DNA of 64,000 nt from PALSA-612 sp963846915 (GTDB lineage: Bacteria; Actinomycetota; Thermoleophilia; Gaiellales; Gaiellaceae). Below, piece by piece: positions 51,339-61,841 of the stretch. The notes under the pieces are model-generated. The model searched no databases, was not told where the DNA came from, and saw only the letters and a list, made by a program, of their open reading frames with translations. Within the stretch, counting starts at the first letter, position 1. Each line of letters starts with the position of its first letter. The translations under genes were made by a program, and so were the position numbers. The DNA is taken from assembly GCA_963846915.1 (NCBI GenBank), contig CAWJXV010000009.1:806001-870000 (forward strand). Direction: 5' to 3'.

Positions 51339-51932
51339 ATGTCCAAGTCGCGCATGGATGCGTTCAGCGACGGCGTCTTCGCGATCGCGATCACGCTGCT
51401 CGTGATCAACCTGCTCCCGATCCGCTCCGACCTGGCACACCACTGGCCCGACTACGCTGCCTTCGCGTTCAGCTTCATCGTCATCGGAGTCATGTGGGTG
51501 AACCAGCACCACCTGACGGACCAGTTCGAGCGCGCCGACCGCGTACTGCTGTTCCTCAACCTGCTGCTGCTCATGGGCGTCGTGTTCATCCCGTTTCCGA
51601 CCGCTCTGATCGGCGAGAACATCCGCGGAGACGGGGCCGAGGCGGCGGCGATCGCCTACGGCGTCACGGGGATCTACCTGTCGATCTTCTTCAACGTCCT
51701 CTGGCACTACGGACGGACGCACGTCCTGCGTCCGGACTGCGATCCAAAGGTCGTCAGCGGCATCTCGCGGAGCTACCTGCCGGGCGTCCTGCTCTACCTG
51801 ACCGGCACGCTGATCGCGCTTGGAAGCCCGGTCGGGAGTGCGATCTTCTACGCCGCGATCGCCGTCTTCTACGCGGTCTCGAACACGTTCTTCGGCAAGG
51901 AGCCGGTCGAGGCGCCGGTCAGGGCGACGTGA
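51339..51932 (+). CDS. TMEM175-family (DUF1211) potassium channel-like membrane protein
   Basis: 197 residues with six hydrophobic segments. The signature of the family, R-M-D-A-F-S-D-G-V-F-A-I-A-I-T-L-L, sits at residues 5-21 in the first helix. In characterised bacterial TMEM175 proteins this F-S-D region lines a K+-selective pore. The gene overlaps the dehydrogenase gene that follows by 4 nt (GTGA), and it diverges from the GAF gene with a 26-bp spacer. Transport of K+ is inferred from the family. Confidence 0.9.
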   Translation: MSKSRMDAFSDGVFAIAITLLVINLLPIRSDLAHHWPDYAAFAFSFIVIGVMWVNQHHLTDQFERADRVLLFLNLLLLMGVVFIPFPTALIGENIRGDGAEAAAIAYGVTGIYLSIFFNVLWHYGRTHVLRPDCDPKVVSGISRSYLPGVLLYLTGTLIALGSPVGSAIFYAAIAVFYAVSNTFFGKEPVEAPVRAT

Positions 51933-52771
51933 CGCGGGTCGCGTTCTACGGCCTCGGGACGATGGGCCTGCCGATGGCGCGGAACCTGGTGGCGGCGGGC
52001 CATGAAGTGGTGGGTCACGACCTCGACCCGGCGCGGGTGGCCGCACTCGGCGGGGCCGACAGCGCGGAGGCCGAGGTGGCGATCGCGTCGCTGCCGTCGC
52101 CGGAGGCGGTCGAGTCTGTGGCGCGCGGCCTCGTCGGCTCGGGCGTGACGACGTTCGTCGACATGTCCACCGGCCCGCCCGGGCTCGCTCGCCGGCTCGC
52201 GGACGAGCTCGGCGCCGCCGGCATCGACTCGCTGGACGCGCCCGTCAGCGGCGGGCCGATCGGTGCCGAGGGGGGAACGCTGAGCGTCTTCGTCGGCGGC
52301 TCGGAGGAGGCGTTCGCGCGCGTCGAGCCCCTGCTCGGCGCGCTCGGCTCGGTCGTCGTCCGCGTCGGCGGGCCGGGCACGGGCCAGGTCGTCAAGCTCT
52401 GCAACAACCTGATGGCCGGCGTCAACATGGTCGCTATCGCCGAAGCGTGCGCCGTGGCCGAGCGCGCCGGGATCGATCCGGCGACGTTCTACGAGCTCGT
52501 GACGAAGTCGACCGGCGACTCGCGCGTCCTGCGGACGCGCTTCCCGCTCCCCGGCGCCGACCCCTCCCATCCCGCCAACCGCAGCTTCGAGCCGATGTTC
52601 ATGGTCGACCTGATCGTCAAGGACGTCGCGCTCGCCTGCGAGCTGGCCGGGGAGCACGGCGTCGACCCCGCGGTGGCGCGCGCGGCGCTCGCCGCCTACC
52701 GCGCGGCGCAGGAGCAGGGCCTCGGCCGGCTCGACTACTCGGCCGTGTTCCGCGCCATCGCCGGCTCGTAG
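51929..52771 (+). CDS. NAD(P)-dependent beta-hydroxyacid dehydrogenase (3-hydroxyisobutyrate dehydrogenase family)
   Basis: 280 residues from GTG 51929. Rossmann motif F-Y-G-L-G-T-M-G-L-P-M-A at the N-terminus, substrate-binding D-A-P-V-S-G-G-P-I-G-A, and the catalytic Lys in G-Q-V-V-K-L-C-N-N-L. These are the three standard blocks of 3-hydroxyisobutyrate, tartronate-semialdehyde and related dehydrogenases. The exact substrate is open. Its 3' end overlaps the convergent GMC oxidoreductase gene by 37 bp. Confidence 0.9.
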   Translation: MTRVAFYGLGTMGLPMARNLVAAGHEVVGHDLDPARVAALGGADSAEAEVAIASLPSPEAVESVARGLVGSGVTTFVDMSTGPPGLARRLADELGAAGIDSLDAPVSGGPIGAEGGTLSVFVGGSEEAFARVEPLLGALGSVVVRVGGPGTGQVVKLCNNLMAGVNMVAIAEACAVAERAGIDPATFYELVTKSTGDSRVLRTRFPLPGADPSHPANRSFEPMFMVDLIVKDVALACELAGEHGVDPAVARAALAAYRAAQEQGLGRLDYSAVFRAIAGS

Positions 52772-54384
52772 CGGTAGAACGGAAGCGCGAGCGGCTCGAG
52801 CGGCGCCGCGCCGAGAATCAGGTCGGCCGCCTTCTCGGCGACCATCATCACCGGCGCGTAGATGTTCCCGTTCGTGACGTAGGGCATCACCGACGCGTCC
52901 ACGACGCGCAGTCCCTCGACTCCGTGGACGCGCATCGTCAGCGGGTCGACGACCGACAGCCCGTCCGTGCCCATGCGGCACGTGCAGGACGGGTGCAGCG
53001 CGGTCTCGGCGTCTCGCGCGACCCAGTCGAGGATCTCCTCGTCGCTTTGCACCGCGTCGCCCGGCGAGAGCTCGCCGCCGTCGAAGGGCTCGAAAGCCTG
53101 CTGCCCGAGGATCGCGCGCGAGACGTGGACCGCCTCGACCCATTCCCGCCGGTCCTGGTCGGTCGAGAGGTAGTTGAAGCGGAGCGCCGGGTGCACCGTC
53201 GGGTCGGTCGAGACGATCTTCACGGAACCCCGAGCGTCCGAATACATCGGCCCGACGTGGAGCTGGTAGCCGTGTCCCTGCGGCGCCGTGCCGTCGTAGC
53301 GCACCGCGATCGGCAGGAAATGGAACATCAGGTTCGGGTAGGCGACGTCGTCGTTCGAGCGGACGAAGCCGCCCGCCTCGAAGTGGTTCGTGGCGCCCGG
53401 GCCGTTCTTGAACAGGAGCCAGCGCGCGCCGATGAGTGGGCGGTTCCGCCACTTGTAGGAAGGTGCGAGCGAGACGGGCTGCTTCGAGGCGCGCTGGACG
53501 TAGACCTCGAGGTGGTCCTGCAGGTTCTCGCCGACGCCGGGCAGGCCGTGGACGACGGCGACGCCGAGCGCCTCGAGCTCCGCTGCGTTGCCGATCCCGG
53601 AGACCTGCAGCAGCTGGGGCGAGTTGATCGCGCCGCCGCAGAGGATGACCTCGTTCGCGCGGACGACGCCCCGGCCGGCCATCTCGACGCCGACCGCCCT
53701 CGTCCCCTCGAAGACGATCCGCGTGACGAAGCGGCGGGTCTCGACGCGCAGGTTCGGGCGGCTCCGGACGGGCCGGAGATACGCGACGGCGGCACTGATC
53801 CGCCGGCCCGACCTGATCGTCCGGTCGAAGGTCGCGAACCCCTCCTGCCGGGCGCCGTTCACGTCGTCGGTCAGCGAGTACCCCGCCTGCTGCACGGCCT
53901 GGAGGAACGCGCCGAAGAGCGGGTTCTCGGCCGGGCCGCGCTCGAGCACGATCGGGCCTTGGCCGCCGCGCCACTCGTCCGCGCCGGCCGTGCACGTCTC
54001 CATCCGCTTGAAGTACGGGAGGCAGTGCGCGTAGTCCCAGCTCTCCATGCCTGGATCGGCCGCCCAGCGCTCGTAGTCGAGCGGGTTTCCACGCTGGAAG
54101 ATCATCCCGTTGATCGAGCTCGACCCGCCGAGCACCTTGCCGCGCGCGTGGTAGATGCGGCGGCCGTGCAGGAACGGCTCCGGTTCGGACTCGTACTTCC
54201 AGTCGTAGAAGCGGTTGCCGATCGGGAACGAGAGCGCGGCCGGCATGTGGATGTAGAGGTCCCAGGCGTAGTCCGGTCGGCCGGCCTCGAGCACGAGCAC
54301 GCGCGTCGACGGGTCGGCAGACAGTCGGTTGGCGAGCGCGCAGCCCGCGGAGCCGCCTCCGACTAGGACGAAGTCCCAGGTCAC
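52735..54384 (-). CDS. GMC-family FAD oxidoreductase, choline-dehydrogenase-like
   Basis: 549 residues from GTG 54384. FAD-binding V-G-G-G-S-A-G-C-A-L-A-N-R-L at the N-terminus, the first GMC signature R-G-K-V-L-G-G-S-S-S-I-N-G-M, the second G-A-I-N-S-P-Q-L-L-Q-V-S-G, and the C-terminal active-site His (A-L-H-P-S-C-T-C-R-M-G) and Asn (Y-V-T-N-G-N-I-Y-A-P). The family oxidises alcohols such as choline to aldehydes. It is the last gene of the eight-gene iclR operon, coupled by a GTGA overlap to the aldehyde dehydrogenase, which would oxidise its product. Choline is the obvious guess but not proven. Confidence 0.92.
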   Translation of the reverse strand: MTWDFVLVGGGSAGCALANRLSADPSTRVLVLEAGRPDYAWDLYIHMPAALSFPIGNRFYDWKYESEPEPFLHGRRIYHARGKVLGGSSSINGMIFQRGNPLDYERWAADPGMESWDYAHCLPYFKRMETCTAGADEWRGGQGPIVLERGPAENPLFGAFLQAVQQAGYSLTDDVNGARQEGFATFDRTIRSGRRISAAVAYLRPVRSRPNLRVETRRFVTRIVFEGTRAVGVEMAGRGVVRANEVILCGGAINSPQLLQVSGIGNAAELEALGVAVVHGLPGVGENLQDHLEVYVQRASKQPVSLAPSYKWRNRPLIGARWLLFKNGPGATNHFEAGGFVRSNDDVAYPNLMFHFLPIAVRYDGTAPQGHGYQLHVGPMYSDARGSVKIVSTDPTVHPALRFNYLSTDQDRREWVEAVHVSRAILGQQAFEPFDGGELSPGDAVQSDEEILDWVARDAETALHPSCTCRMGTDGLSVVDPLTMRVHGVEGLRVVDASVMPYVTNGNIYAPVMMVAEKAADLILGAAPLEPLALPFYRYEPAMARNTAE

Positions 54385-55806
54385 GAGACGACGACGGTCT
54401 GCAGCTCGGTGAACGTCTCCATCGGCCCCGAGCCGCCGACACGCCCGATGCCGCTCGCAGTGCCCGACCGGCCTCCGAACGGAAGATGCGCCTCCCAGTA
54501 GTTCGACGACTCGTTGATGTTCACCCAGCCGGTGCGGACGCGATCGGCGAACTCGAGCCCGCGCCGGAGATCTCCAGTGAAGATCGCGGCCAGCAGGCCG
54601 TACGGCGAGGCGTTCGTGAGCTCGATTGCCTCGTCCAGCGAGCCGATCTCGATCACGGGCGCGACCGGGCCGAACGTCTCCTCCGTGGCGACGAGCGCGC
54701 CGGGCGGCACGTCGGCGAGGATCGTCGGCTGCCAGTAGAGGCCGGTCGGGAAGCCGTCGGCGCGCGAGCCTCCCGACACGAGCGAAGCACCGCGCACGAG
54801 CGCGTCGGCGACGTGCTCGTCCATCTTCTCGGCGGTCGGCTCATTGTTCAGCGGGCCCATCGTCGTGTCGTCGGCGAACGGGTCGCCGAGCAGCACGCGC
54901 TCGGTGACGAGGCGGGCGAGCTTCTCGACGAACGCGTCGCGCACGTCGCGGTGCACGAGCAGGCGCTCGCCCGCGGTGCAGCTCTGGCCGGCGCAGAGGA
55001 AGCAGGCGGTGACGGTGGCCTCGGCCGCCGCGTCGAGGTCGGCGTCCTCGAGCACGACGACCGGGCCGTTCCCGCCCAGCTCGAGCACGAGCGCCTTGCC
55101 GGCGGCCGCCTCGGCGACCTTGCGGCCCGTCTCGGTCGAGCCGATGAAGCCGACGCCGTGGGTGCCCGGGTTCGCGCGCGATCTCGTCGCCGACCACCGA
55201 GCCGGGCCCGGTGACGAGGTTGAAGACTCCCGGCGGCAGGTCGGCCTCGGCCACGCACTCGGCGAGCGCGACGGCGGCGACCGAGGTCGTCGTTGCCGGT
55301 GTCCACACGACGGTGTTGCCGCACGCGAGGGCCGGTGCGATCAGCTCGGCCGGCATCGTGTACGGCCAGTTCCACGGTGTGATCACGCCGATCACCCCGC
55401 GCGGCCTGCGCACGAGCAGCACGCGCTTCCCCGGCGACACGGAGTTCGGGATCCGCCCCTCGAGCCTGACGGCGTCCTCCGCCGCGTTGCGCCAGTAGCT
55501 GATCAGCTCCTCGACCTCGCCGTGCGCCTCGGCGTGCAGCGGCTTGCCCTGGTCGAGCGTCAGCGTCCGGGCCAGCTCGTCCTTCCGCTGCTCGATCTGG
55601 TCCGCGACGCGGTGCATCGCGTCGCCTCGCGCCCACGCGGTCTCCCGTGCCCATCCGTCGGCGGCGCCGTTGGCGGCCGCGATCGCGCGCTGTGCGTCCT
55701 CACGCCCGCCGTTCTGGATCACGCCGATCTTCTCGCCCGTCGCCGGCGACTCGGCGTCGAACACCTCCCCCGACGCCGCGGTCGTCCAGGAGCCCGCGAT
55801 GAACAT
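54381..55806 (-). pseudogene. aldehyde dehydrogenase, betaine-aldehyde-dehydrogenase-like, one frame break
   Basis: From ATG 55806 (2 nt after the MttB-like stop): M-F-I-A-G-S-W-T-T-A, P-W-N-W-P-Y-T-M-P, L-V-T-G-P-G-S-V-V-G. Then after a shift come G-F-I-G-S-T-E-T-G, L-E-L-G-G-N-G-P (catalytic Glu), G-Q-S-C-T-A-G (catalytic Cys) and E-T-F-G-P-V. One extra base near 55173 (in GCGCGCGAAC) separates the halves, and removing it gives a continuous enzyme of about 474 residues. All active-site motifs are intact, so sequence error is more likely than loss of function. It would oxidise the aldehyde formed by the GMC enzyme. Confidence 0.8.
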
Positions 55807-55808
55807 GC

Positions 55809-57245
55809 TCAGTCGCCGAGCTCCTTGCGCCGGCGGTCGACGAACGCCTTCAGCTCGGCGCGCAGGTCGGCGTCCATCTCCGGCTCCTCGTACTCCTCGA
55901 GCGTCCGCTTGTAGATGTCCGACGCGCGGGCGGCCGCGTCCTGGCCGCCGTCGCGCTTCCAGCGCTCGTAGTTCGCGGTCGAGGAGAGCAGCGGCCGGTA
56001 GAAGCACTCGCGGAAGCGCTCGAGCGTGTGGACGGCGCCGAGAAAGTGCCCGCCCGCGCCCACCTCCTCGTGCGCGGAGAAGGCAAGCGCGTCCTCGTCG
56101 ATCTCGAGCGGGGTGAACTCGTGCTCGAGCATCCGCAGGATCTCGACGTCGACGATGAACTTCTCGAAGCAGGAGACGAGCCCCGACTCGAGCCAGCCGG
56201 CGGCGTGCATGACGTAGTTCGTCCCCGCGAGCATCGTCGGCAGCATCGTCATCATCGCCTCGTAGGCCGCCTGCGCGTCGACCGCCTGGCTCGACGTGAG
56301 CCCGCCGCCCGAGCGCCAGGGAAGGCCGAAGTGCCGTGCCATCTGGCCGGTGCAGAGGAGCCCGATCGCCGACTCGGGCGTGCCGAAGCTCGGCGACCCC
56401 GACTGCATGTCCGTGTTGGACAGGAAGGAGCCGAAGACGACGGGACAGCCGGGCCGGATCAGCTGGACGAGCGCGATGCCGGCCAGCGCCTCGGCGAGCT
56501 GCTGCGCGAGCGCCGAGGCCACGCTGACCGGCGACATAGCTCCCATGAGCAGGAACGGCGTCACGATCGTCGGCTGGTTCGCGCGCGCGTACTCGAGCAG
56601 CGCGGCCAGCATGCGGTCGTCGTAGCGGAGCGGCGAGTTGACGTTGATCAGCGAGATCACGCAGGGTGTCTCCTCGATCGACTCGCGGCCGAAGACCATC
56701 TCGGCCATCGCGATCGTGTCCGCCGCGTTCGGGCCTGACGTGACCGAGCCCATGAACGGCTTGTCCGACAGCGTCATGAGGTTGAAGACCATGTCCAGGT
56801 GTCGCGAGTCGAGCGGCACGTCGTTCGGCTCGCAGATCGTCCCGCCGACCGAGTCGAGCTGCGGGAAGCTCTGGGCCAGGCGCGCCAGGTTCTGGAAGTC
56901 GGCCAGCGTCGCGTCGCGCCGCTCGAGCCCGTCGCGGATGAACGGGCAGCCGTAGACCGGCGAGAAGACCATGTGGTCGCCGCCGATGTGCACCGTGCGC
57001 TCGGGGTTGCGTGCCTGCAGGTCGAACTCGCGCGGCGCCTTCGCGACCTGCTCGAGCACGAAGTCGGGGTCGAGCTTGACGTTCTTGTCCTCGACGGCCA
57101 TGCCTGCCTTGCGGAACGCGTCGAGCGCGTCGTCGTGGAGGAACTCGATCCCGAGCTCGGAGACGATCCGGCGCCAGCCCTTGTCCAGCGTGGCCACGGC
57201 CTCTTCGGACAGGATCTCGTAGCGCGGCATCTTGTTGATCAGCAC
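55809..57245 (-). CDS. trimethylamine/glycine-betaine methyltransferase family (MttB/MtgB-like), without pyrrolysine codon
   Basis: 478 residues from GTG 57245, which overlaps the DUF1638 gene by 7 nt. Family blocks: G-I-E-F-L-H-D-D-A-L, V-Y-G-C-P-F-I-R-D-G, S-D-K-P-F-M-G-S-V-T-S-G and G-S-F-L-S-N-T-D-M-Q-S-G-S-P, with G-A-G-G-H-F-L-G near the C-terminus. There is no in-frame amber codon, so it belongs to the non-pyrrolysine branch that includes glycine-betaine methyltransferase MtgB. In that branch the enzyme moves a methyl group from a quaternary amine to a corrinoid protein, which is encoded in the same operon (60455-61120). Cytoplasmic. Confidence 0.92.
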   Translation of the reverse strand: MLINKMPRYEILSEEAVATLDKGWRRIVSELGIEFLHDDALDAFRKAGMAVEDKNVKLDPDFVLEQVAKAPREFDLQARNPERTVHIGGDHMVFSPVYGCPFIRDGLERRDATLADFQNLARLAQSFPQLDSVGGTICEPNDVPLDSRHLDMVFNLMTLSDKPFMGSVTSGPNAADTIAMAEMVFGRESIEETPCVISLINVNSPLRYDDRMLAALLEYARANQPTIVTPFLLMGAMSPVSVASALAQQLAEALAGIALVQLIRPGCPVVFGSFLSNTDMQSGSPSFGTPESAIGLLCTGQMARHFGLPWRSGGGLTSSQAVDAQAAYEAMMTMLPTMLAGTNYVMHAAGWLESGLVSCFEKFIVDVEILRMLEHEFTPLEIDEDALAFSAHEEVGAGGHFLGAVHTLERFRECFYRPLLSSTANYERWKRDGGQDAAARASDIYKRTLEEYEEPEMDADLRAELKAFVDRRRKELGD

Positions 57246-57769
57246 GGCGCCTCCTCCAGGAGTCGTTCGAGCGCGGCCTCGAGGCCCGAGTCGCCGACCT
57301 CCCGCACCTCGAGCGGGAGCCCGAGGGTCGCGGCGGCGCGCTCGGCCTTCGCCCTCAGCTCGGGGGTCGGACGCTGGGCGAGCCAGGCGACGCGCGTGTA
57401 GTTGCGGAAGTAGTCGTCGCGCAGCTCGGGATGGCGGTCGAGGCCGAGCGGGCGCACGACGGCACGGTCGAACGCGCGGACGAGGAAGTCGGTCAGGAAG
57501 AAGACGCCCGGCTCGTGGCGCGCGCCGTACACCTCGTAGCAGTCGGCGCCGTCGAAGCGCCGGAAGCCGTCCAGGTCGGCGCCGCAGTGGGCGTACGCGA
57601 CCACTACGTCGTCCCCGCGGGCCGCGTCCTCGACGGCGGCGCGGATCCTCTCCGGCCGGTTGTGGAGCTCGGGCGGGACGGGGCGCACGTCGAGGTCCCA
57701 GCTGCGCCGCTTCGCGATCCGCGCGATCTGGAGCGAGAGCGCTCCGCAGGCGACGACCGTCCTGGTCAT
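57239..57769 (-). CDS. DUF1638 domain protein
   Basis: 176 residues. V-A-C-G-A-L at the N-terminus, L-H-N-R-P-E-R-I, V-A-Y-A-H-C-G and the V-Y-G...P-G-V-F-F-L-T-D-F-L segment are the DUF1638 pattern, including two conserved Cys and His that may bind metal. The family is repeatedly found beside corrinoid methyltransferase genes, but its biochemical role is unknown. It is coupled to the RamA-like gene by a 4-nt overlap and to the MttB-like gene by 7 nt, so it is an integral member of this operon. Confidence 0.88.
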   Translation of the reverse strand: MTRTVVACGALSLQIARIAKRRSWDLDVRPVPPELHNRPERIRAAVEDAARGDDVVVAYAHCGADLDGFRRFDGADCYEVYGARHEPGVFFLTDFLVRAFDRAVVRPLGLDRHPELRDDYFRNYTRVAWLAQRPTPELRAKAERAAATLGLPLEVREVGDSGLEAALERLLEEAPC

Positions 57770-59589
57770 GTCGGAAAGGCCAGCTGGTCGATGAACAGGT
57801 CGTTGAAGTCGGCGCGCCCGGAGAGCTCGACGTAGTCGACCTCGTCGAGCACGGCACGGGCGGCGGCACGCTCGGTCACGGACAGCGCCACGATCTTCGC
57901 GCCCTCGCCGGCCACGTTCCCGGCGGCCACGATCCGCGGCAGCGCCAGCTTCGGGACGAGGCCGATGCGGACGGCGCTGGCCGCCGAGAGGTAGGAGCCG
58001 AACGAGCCGGCGAGCAGCACCTGCGCGATCTCGGACGGCTCGATGCCGAAGTCGCGGCAGAGGATCGTCCAGCCGGTCGCGATCGACGCCTTCGCGAACT
58101 GCAGCTCGCGCACGTCGCGCTGCGACAGGAAGACCTCGCCGTGGAGGTAGAAGACGTTCTCCTCGCCCACCTTGCCCATCCGCTCGGCGAGCGGCCCGTC
58201 GACCGGCACGAACTTGCCGCTCGCGTCGAGGACTCCCGCGCCGACGAGCTCGGCGACCGCGTCGACGAGCCCGGAGCCGCAGATGCCGATCGGCTCGGTA
58301 TCGCCGATCACCGTCAGGTCGACCTCGCCGTCACGGATCTTCACGCCCTCGATCGCACCGTCGGCGGCGCGCATGCCGCACTTGATCTGCGCCGCCTCGA
58401 ACGCGGGCCCCGCAGGCGCCGCCGTCGCGAGCGCCCGGTCCGCCGAGCCGAGCACGATCTCGGAGTTCGTGCCGACGTCGATGAACAGGCGCAGGCGCTT
58501 GTCGAGCGTCAGCCCGGTCGCGAGCACGCCGGCGACGATGTCAGGGCCGACGTAGGCGCCGAGCGCGGGGAAGAGAACGGCCGGCGCACGCGGGTGGACC
58601 GCGAGGCCGAAGTCCGCGGCTCTCGCGGCGGGCATCGTCCGCGCGGCGATCGTGAACGGCGCCATCGACAGCGGCTCGGGGTCGATCCCGAGCGCGATCT
58701 GGATCATCGTCACGTTCCCGACCACGACGACCTCGTAGACCTCACGCGGCTCGACGGCGGCTTCCGCCAGCACCTCCGCTGTCAGCTCGGCGAGCGTCTC
58801 GTGGGCGAGCGAGCGCAGCCGCCCGAGCGCCTCCGGATCCATCATCACCGTCGAGATCCGCGTGATCACGTCGGCGCCGAAGGGCTGCTGCTTGTTCAGC
58901 ATCGAGCGCACCGCTGCAGGCTGGCCGGTCTCGAGGTCGAGCAGGTTCGCGACCACCGTCGTCGTGCCGAGGTCGAAGGCGAGCGCGAAGCGGCGCGCGG
59001 TCGTGTCGCCGGGCTCGACGTCGATCAGCACGTCGTCGCAGAGCACGGCCGTGACCTTCCAGTCGGACCCGCGGAGCGTGCGCCCGAGCGTGATCAGCAG
59101 GTCGAGCGGGGTGTGCAGTTCGACGTCGTCCATCGCCGCGAGCACGCGCTCGAGATCGGGCGTCTGGTCCTCGAGCGTCGGCTCGACGAGCTCGAGGTAG
59201 CGCTTCTGCACCGCCGGGCGGAGGATCACGTGCCGCCCGACGCCCGCGAGTGCCGCCTTCGGCCGGGTCTGGAGCGGCGGCACCTGGACGACGACGTCCG
59301 CCCGCGCCTCGGCGCGGCAGGCGAGTCGCCAGCCGGCCTTGAGCTCCTCGGTCGTGAACGCGCGCGGGTCCACCGAGCCGACAGGCACGGATCCCGACGA
59401 GACGCGCACCTTGCACTTCTTGCAGGTGCCGTGGCCGCCGCAGGTCGAGTCGATCGCGACGCCGTTCCAGCTGCCTGCGTCGAAGAGCGTCGTGCCCGCC
59501 GGCACGCGTGTCTCCTTCACCTGCCCGTCGGCCTGTTCGAACGTGAGCCGGACGCGGTCAGGCTGGAGCTCGACGACAGGAGCGGGCAT
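57766..59589 (-). CDS. RamA-like reductive activator of corrinoid proteins (2Fe-2S plus ASKHA domain)
   Basis: 607 residues from ATG 59589, 2 nt after the methyltransferase stop. A longer reading adds an unrelated leader. Residues 1-95 form a plant-type 2Fe-2S ferredoxin domain: C-G-G-H-G-T-C-K-K-C (Cx5Cx2C) and the fourth Cys in R-L-A-C-R-A. A linker is followed by an actin-like ATPase domain beginning F-D-L-G-T-T-T-V-V-A-N and including I-D-V-G-T-N-S-E-I-V-L and G-I-C-G-S-G-L-V-D-A. RamA/RACo-type proteins use ATP to reduce inactive Co(II) corrinoid to Co(I). Its presence strongly supports a working corrinoid methyl-transfer system. Confidence 0.93.
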   Translation of the reverse strand: MPAPVVELQPDRVRLTFEQADGQVKETRVPAGTTLFDAGSWNGVAIDSTCGGHGTCKKCKVRVSSGSVPVGSVDPRAFTTEELKAGWRLACRAEARADVVVQVPPLQTRPKAALAGVGRHVILRPAVQKRYLELVEPTLEDQTPDLERVLAAMDDVELHTPLDLLITLGRTLRGSDWKVTAVLCDDVLIDVEPGDTTARRFALAFDLGTTTVVANLLDLETGQPAAVRSMLNKQQPFGADVITRISTVMMDPEALGRLRSLAHETLAELTAEVLAEAAVEPREVYEVVVVGNVTMIQIALGIDPEPLSMAPFTIAARTMPAARAADFGLAVHPRAPAVLFPALGAYVGPDIVAGVLATGLTLDKRLRLFIDVGTNSEIVLGSADRALATAAPAGPAFEAAQIKCGMRAADGAIEGVKIRDGEVDLTVIGDTEPIGICGSGLVDAVAELVGAGVLDASGKFVPVDGPLAERMGKVGEENVFYLHGEVFLSQRDVRELQFAKASIATGWTILCRDFGIEPSEIAQVLLAGSFGSYLSAASAVRIGLVPKLALPRIVAAGNVAGEGAKIVALSVTERAAARAVLDEVDYVELSGRADFNDLFIDQLAFPT

Positions 59590-59591
59590 GC

Positions 59592-60454
59592 TCACCCGGC
59601 CGTCGCCTCCGCCGCGGCCAGCTTGGCCCGGTAGTCGGCGATCCAGCGCGCGCCCCACTCGTCGCGGCCGAGCAGGAAGTCGGTCGCGCGGACGGCCTCC
59701 ACGGTCTGCTGGTTGCGCGCGTCCATGATCGCGCTCGTCAGGCCGTGGCTCTGCGCGACGGCGAGGAACGCTGCCCCGAGCGTGTGCCGTCCCGGGAGCC
59801 CGAAGGACGTGTTCGAGGCGCCGCAGGTCATGTTGACGCCGAGCTCGTCGCGAATCAGCTGCACTGTTTCGACGAAGAGCGTGACCGCGCGCGGCTCGGC
59901 GCCGACGGGCATGGCCAGCGGGTCGATGACGATGTCCTCGGGCGGAATGCCGTGGTCGCCGGCTGCGGAGACGATCTTCCGCGCCACCTCGAGGCGTCGT
60001 TTCGGCTCCATCGGGATCTCGTCGTCGTTCGCGAGCCCGATCACGGCAGCACCGTGCCGCGCGACGATCGGCAGGATCGCCTCGAGCCGTTCGTCCTCGC
60101 CGGTCACCGAGTTGACGAGCGCCTTGCCGTCGTAGGCCGAGAGCCCGGCCTCGAGCGCCTCGATGATCGACGAGTCGATGCAGACGGGCAGGTCGGTCAG
60201 CTCCTGGACGAGCGCGACGGCCTGGCTCATCAGCCCGACCTCGTCCGCCAGCGGGTCGCCCACGTTGACGTCGAGGGCGTCGGCGCCGCCCGCCACCTGC
60301 TCCGCCACGTCCGTCTCGAGCTGGGAGAGGTCGCCGGCCTGGAGTTGAGCCTGGAACGCCTTGCGCCCGGTCGGGTTGATCCGCTCGCCGATCACGCAGA
60401 ACGGCTGCTCTGGCCCGATCACGAGCTCCCGGGAGCGTGAGCTGATGACGGTGT

Positions 60455-60458
<4 letters not shown>
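59592..60458 (-). CDS. tetrahydrofolate:corrinoid methyltransferase (pterin-binding, MtgA/AcsE-like)
   Basis: 288 residues, TIM-barrel pterin-binding domain. Blocks: V-I-G-E-R-I-N-P-T-G-R-K near the start, A-L-D-V-N-V-G, P-V-C-I-D-S-S, L-V-N-S-V-T-G-E, I-V-I-D-P-L-A-M-P and C-G-A-S-N-T-S-F-G-L-P. These match methyltetrahydrofolate:corrinoid methyltransferases such as MtgA and AcsE. In this operon it would accept the methyl group from the corrinoid protein and pass it to tetrahydrofolate, feeding one-carbon metabolism. The 4-nt overlap with the corrinoid protein gene supports co-expression. Confidence 0.93.
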
Positions 60459-61116
<658 letters not shown>

Positions 61117-61120
<4 letters not shown>

Positions 61121-61830
61121 GCCGCTCCTCGTGCGTCGTTTACGTGGCCGAGCCGCGCCGCGAGCGCGCCCGCCTCCTCGACGAGGAGCGGCGCGAGCTG
61201 CGCGATGCGGTCGGGGGTCAGGCGGGCCGTGGGCCCCGAGATCGAGAGCGCCGCCAGCGCGGTTGCATCCGAGGCCAGCACCGGGGCGGCCATCGCCGTC
61301 AGGCCGACCTCGAGCTCGTCGATGCTCGTCGCGTAGCCGCGGGCCCGCACCTGGCGCAGCTCGGCCGTCAGCTCGTCGGCGCCGCCGAAGGCGAGGAAGC
61401 ACTTCCCGTTCGCTGCCTGGTCGAAGGGGACGCGGCGGCCGACCCAGTCCGTGACGCCGACGAAGTGGGCCGTGTCCTCCTGGGCCAGGTGCTCGACGCC
61501 TCCGCTCCCCGGGACGGCGAGGTTGATCGTCTCGCCGGACGCGTCGGCGAGGCGGCGCAGGCTCGGCTGCGCGAGCTCGACGAGGCTCTCGGCGCCGTCA
61601 CGCGAGGCGAAGCGGAGGAGGACGGGCCCGGGGCGGAAGCGACCGCGGTCGCCGAGCCGCTGCACGAGCCCCTGTCGCTCGAGCGCGCCGACGAGCCGGG
61701 AGGTGGTGCTCCGCGGCAGCCCGGAGCGCTCGGCGAGCTCGTTCACGCCGAGCGGCTGCGGCGATTCGACGACCCGCACGAGCAGCTGTGCCGCCCGGTC
61801 GATCGCCTGTGTCCCGGCCTCGGTCGCCAT
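61117..61830 (-). CDS. IclR-family transcriptional regulator of the demethylase operon
   Basis: 237 residues from ATG 61830, the usual IclR start position (A-I-D-R-A-A-Q-L-L). Winged helix at about 15-75 (V-N-E-L-A-E-R-S-G-L-P-R-S-T-T-S-R-L-V-G-A-L), then the effector-binding IclR domain with V-G-R-R-V-P-F-D-Q-A-A-N-G-K-C-F-L-A-F-G. It is the first gene of the operon, overlapping the corrinoid gene by 4 nt, and has a perfect palindrome 12 bp upstream of its start. It probably controls the operon and itself in response to the substrate or a breakdown product. Confidence 0.93.
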
Positions 61831-61841
61831 GAGCCCATATT

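Noticed and set aside
55809..57245. Pyrrolysine-containing trimethylamine methyltransferase
   Set aside because: The frame has no internal amber codon, so it belongs to the non-pyrrolysine branch.
57232..59634. An 800-codon open frame antisense to the RamA-like gene
   Set aside because: Arg/His-rich mirror frame with no motifs. The sense frame has intact Fe-S and ASKHA motifs.
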